Positions 61,143 through 64,000 of a DNA stretch of 64,000 nt are shown in pieces (the first letter of the stretch is position 1; the number at the start of each line of letters is the position of its first letter). The notes beneath the pieces were generated by a model. It saw only the letters and a program-made list of their open reading frames with translations. It was not told the origin of the DNA and did no database searches. Both the position numbers and the translations under genes were made by a program. The DNA comes from Owenia fusiformis. Taxonomy: Eukaryota; Annelida; Polychaeta; Sabellida; Oweniidae. The DNA lies in contig CAIIXF020000002.1 in assembly GCA_903813345.2 (NCBI GenBank), positions 26,977,223 through 27,041,222 on the forward strand, read 5' to 3'.

Positions 61143-61977
61143 GTAAGTTAAAAAACTGAAATAAAAAAGTTTCGTAGCATATAAATACAGTAATCACAGT
61201 AGCATCGCGATGAACAAGCCCCATATGTTAGTCCACGGTATGAAATTTCTAGGACGTCTAATTAAGGAGTTGGTGGCACCATATCTGCATAATGATATTT
61301 GAGCTTATATTTAGATACCTGCATGTGTCCCGCGTTTTATTTTTGTATAGCCGTGATAAATACGGCGGGCTTTTAGGCCGAATAATGCATGTCATTATCA
61401 GGGGTCAAAAAACGTGTAAAACGTTTTTCGTATTTTTTTCATAATTTAAAGTACAAACATTAAAAGAAAATCACATGAAAATATTTTTAATATATACATC
61501 AAGTTTCTTGGCTATAATTTTGCGGTGTGTGTTCCTTGAAATACCTTATATATAAAAAATCAAGGTTTCAACATTTTATGTCGTTTCGGAGATATTAGTG
61601 AAGCAATCAATATATTGGCACCTTTATTACCTGTGAATAACATATGGTTATAATATGTCAGTTTTTTACTAAATTAGTTGTAATACATTTTGAGATATGG
61701 ACAGCCGTATTCAGGGGTCAATTGCCAATAAAGGGAGACTCGTTGTTCTTCCTTGTCTAATACCGTCTGCGATTGAAAATTGTTGCATATGGTACATGAA
61801 TTGGTTGCTTATATAAGGACCATATCTTCAACATTTGACTACATGGATCTTTAAGAAATGTCGGCAATAATGTAAAAATGAATCGATGTAATGCATCGCA
61901 GTGACAAATATAATTGTTGTTATATTATACTGTTTGTTACACATTAATAAAAAATCAGAATTCTGAAGTAACAAAAC
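61143..61977. other. Intron or downstream DNA after gene B module 3
   Basis: 61225-61400 resembles the intron that follows CCP module 2 in both genes (9360-9560 and 58310-58500), and 61690-61830 resembles 10835-10975. No further exon recognised. Confidence 0.45.
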
Positions 61978-62313
61978 ATGAACGCACAAGTGGAAATGGA
62001 AAAGGCACAGCAACAAATGGAATGTGTTCAAGAGTATACTAATATAAGGGAATATCAAAGCATTAACATGCAAAATGCCAACGCATATTCGTTACATACA
62101 CCGAACGCCGAATATGTACTGTCAATGGACTTTATGTTGGAAACTATAACAATATGTCATACCACTCTTGGTGGTGACATAAGAAACACTAGCAATCCCA
62201 AAGTCAAACGTCTATCAACCCCTCCCGACCCACGAGCTAAGTATAAACATCATTCCCAGACCATTACACCAAGTAGCACCTCATTATACTCGAGTCATTA
62301 CAACACAAATTGA
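61978..62313 (+). CDS. Hypothetical 111-residue tyrosine-rich ORF, tail-like
   Basis: Opens with MNAQVEMEKAQQQMECVQ, followed by closely spaced EYTNI, EYQSI, AYSLH and EYVLS motifs and a Ser/Thr/Pro-rich end (STPPDPRAKYKHHSQ). Several Tyr-x-x-Ile/Leu motifs, one of YxN type, resemble phosphotyrosine docking sites of receptor cytoplasmic tails. There is no signal peptide or membrane segment, and an in-frame stop lies just before the Met, so a tail exon would need an internal acceptor; none with a good pyrimidine tract is visible. It lies about 840 bases after gene B's last seen exon on the same strand. Around codons 56-72 the DNA resembles a repeat end at 50954-50988, which lowers confidence. 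Confidence 0.3.
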   Translation: MNAQVEMEKAQQQMECVQEYTNIREYQSINMQNANAYSLHTPNAEYVLSMDFMLETITICHTTLGGDIRNTSNPKVKRLSTPPDPRAKYKHHSQTITPSSTSLYSSHYNTN

Positions 62314-62910
62314 ATAAAAATACAAATAGTGAGCCAATACTCATAACAATACTAATAGTATATTAGATATACAATATTTAGAATTTGGTCTTAATGCTTT
62401 GAGATAGATATTATAATTCGTTTAACGTTTAAAAGGGTCAGCATCCCACTGCAAACCTAAAGCCTTCAGTTTTAGCAATTTAATTGACAATGCCTAAAAT
62501 AATCCCCACATCCTTCAGCATCTCGAGTACATAAACTTAAACGGTCGCAAAATCCAGAAATTATTTTACAAAAAGGAACACTGTTCATTAAACAAAACAA
62601 AATACCTCAAATAAAAATCAGTGACTATAGCATTTGGATTCACTCGCATAAACCAATCCTCTCATGAAAGCTCTTAATACTAATAATTCGTTTATAAATC
62701 ACAAGTAATATTGCCTAACATAATGCATTCGCGAAAAAGTAACATCTCACATGAAAAATCAAAAACATAATAGCCTCATGAATATACTCACAAACACGAA
62801 TACCTCACATATAAATCGTAACTGATATAACAACTTCTTCAGTATAGTATATTCCTCGCTTATTATGTGGTACTGTATAAAATGAACTAAAAAAAACTCA
62901 TACTCCACAT
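62314..62910. other. AT-rich DNA, no gene seen
   Basis: Low-GC, A-rich strand with loose CTCATGAA / CTCACAT phrases at intervals; no exon or element ends. Confidence 0.35.
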
Positions 62911-63318
62911 CACGCGGTACTAACTTCGACCGTTAATTTGAATTTTTGACATACCAGGTGCTTGAAAATCAAGGATTGCGAGTCTCATACTGCACCGTTT
63001 TTCTTCAAACTTATACCATTAAAAGCAAAACAAAATTGCCTTTCTGTCGGTGCATTACTTGATTGTAAAGAGTCCCTCGTTCACGCGGCGTTTTGGTCCC
63101 CAGCTGTCGGAAGGCCTTCTTACAGCTGGGGACCAAAATGCCGCTGGAAGTAGGATCTCTTATTAAGAGAATAATGTACCATCAGAAAGGGATTTTTGTT
63201 ATGCTTTGAATGGAACAAGTTTGAAGAAAAACGGTGCAGAATGAGACTCATAATCCTTGATTTTCAAACATCCGGTAGGTCAAAAATTCAAATTAACGGT
63301 CGAAGTTAGGACCGCGTG
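62911..63318. mobile_element. Palindromic MITE, 408 bp, CACAT target duplication
   Basis: Ends CACGCGGTACTAACTTCG and CGAAGTTAGGACCGCGTG; arms pair far inward (ACCGTTTTTCTTCAAACTT). CACAT at 62906-62910 is repeated at 63319-63323. A tighter hairpin, TTGGTCCCCAGCTGT / ACAGCTGGGGACCAA, sits at the centre. Frame 62962-63153 is an arm by-product. Confidence 0.85.
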
Positions 63319-63430
63319 CACATAAAAACTTGGATTAATCAAACGTTATAGGATGCGCCTCACATAAAAAAAACAATATAGCATCACAGAGTGCACTATT
63401 TGAAAGGAATACCTTTTATAAAATTTCAAA

Positions 63431-63983
63431 TATTATCACTACTACCCACCTAGTTACACAGACGTATCGTCAGTGTATCATGGCTGAACTACTTCCGGGA
63501 TTTGAATTTGGTAAGATATTTTTATTTCTCGATTTACATCTACTTATAAGTCACGATGTGGATTATAATTTGGCTCGAAGTTATGGGAGATAATCTAGTT
63601 TGAGAATGTGTCGATGGTTTTAGGTTTGGTATGTTAACGAAGACGCATTTCACATATTTAGCCCCTCGCTTTTGTTACACTGACGACCGGCATTAATATT
63701 GCCAATAGTACACTGATATTGGTCGTTCGTCAGTGTAACAAAAGCGAGGGACTAAATACCTGAATTGTGTCTTTGTTAACATATAAAACCTAAAACCATC
63801 GACACATTCTCAAACAAGACTATCTTCCTTAACTTCGAGGCAAATTATTATCCACAACGTGACTTATAAGTAGGTGTAAATCGGGAAATAAAAAAATCTT
63901 ACCGAAACCTAGTCCCGGAAGTAGTTCCGCCATGATACACTGACGATACGTCTGTGTAACTAGGTGGGTAGCAGTGATTATAC
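63431..63983. mobile_element. Long palindromic element, ~553 bp
   Basis: Ends ATCACTACTACCCACCTAG and CTAGGTGGGTAGCAGTGAT, with the arms pairing nearly to the centre, where GTCAGTGTAACAAAAGCGAG and its inverse close the stem. Both arms carry ATGGC-GAACTACTTCCGG followed by a GGTAAG-type site. Confidence 0.85.
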
Positions 63984-64000
63984 AGAATATAGAATGAAGT

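Larger units (their letters stand above)
44083..61240 (+). repeat. Duplicon B: right copy of the segmental duplication
   Basis: Same-order match to 489-11690. It is longer because it holds a 5.5-kb insertion (45557-51049), a LINE and flanking repeats (about 51560-54035), a 1.06-kb insertion in intron 1 and a 1.4-kb insertion in intron 2. A short piece (about 51400-51530) recurs again at 54118-54235, so B also has an internal duplication. Confidence 0.85.

Overview
The window is AT-rich, intron-containing animal DNA. It has no operons and no long open reading frames, its exons are short with GT-AG borders, and it is dense in palindromic non-autonomous transposons, minisatellites and decayed LINEs. 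These repeat types, the low GC and the phase 1-1 sushi exons fit a marine invertebrate, most likely a lophotrochozoan such as a mollusc. No marker in the window proves the taxon.

The main content is two tandem, same-strand (+) paralogous genes for secreted multi-sushi (CCP) proteins. Gene A (8452-13780) appears complete: a signal peptide with a short Lys/His/Ser-rich stretch, six CCP exons, and a PAN/apple-like exon. If it ends in the PAN exon it encodes 542 residues. Gene B (from 56374) has the signal-peptide exon and three CCP exons (last ending at 61142) and then loses similarity to A; it may continue past the window. The genes lie in a large direct duplication (about 489-11690 and 44083-61240). 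Because the two copies can be compared, several later insertions can be seen with their empty sites.

Layout: 1-488 unassigned; 489-8390 left part of duplicon A with a 3.66-kb long-TIR element (3673-7330); 8391-14200 gene A; 14.5-43.4 kb non-genic, with a diverged inverted duplication (arms about 15.45-18.8 and 32.75-36.3 kb), many palindromic MITEs, minisatellites and LINE fragments; 43.49-43.86 kb an unrecognised two-exon gene fragment; 44.08-56.3 kb left part of duplicon B, carrying a 5.5-kb insertion with a 3.8-kb satellite rich in TGACCTTGA-type motifs and a damaged LINE (51.6-53.7 kb); 56.3-61.1 kb gene B; 61.1-64 kb a small tyrosine-rich ORF and two long palindromic elements.

The two sushi genes should act outside the cell as modular, heavily N-glycosylated binding proteins. 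Their growth seems to come from duplication of exon-plus-intron modules, whole-gene duplication, and short-repeat length changes near the N terminus. No CRISPR, rRNA or convincing tRNA was seen. Similarities described here come from reading the sequence by eye; no alignment or database search was run.
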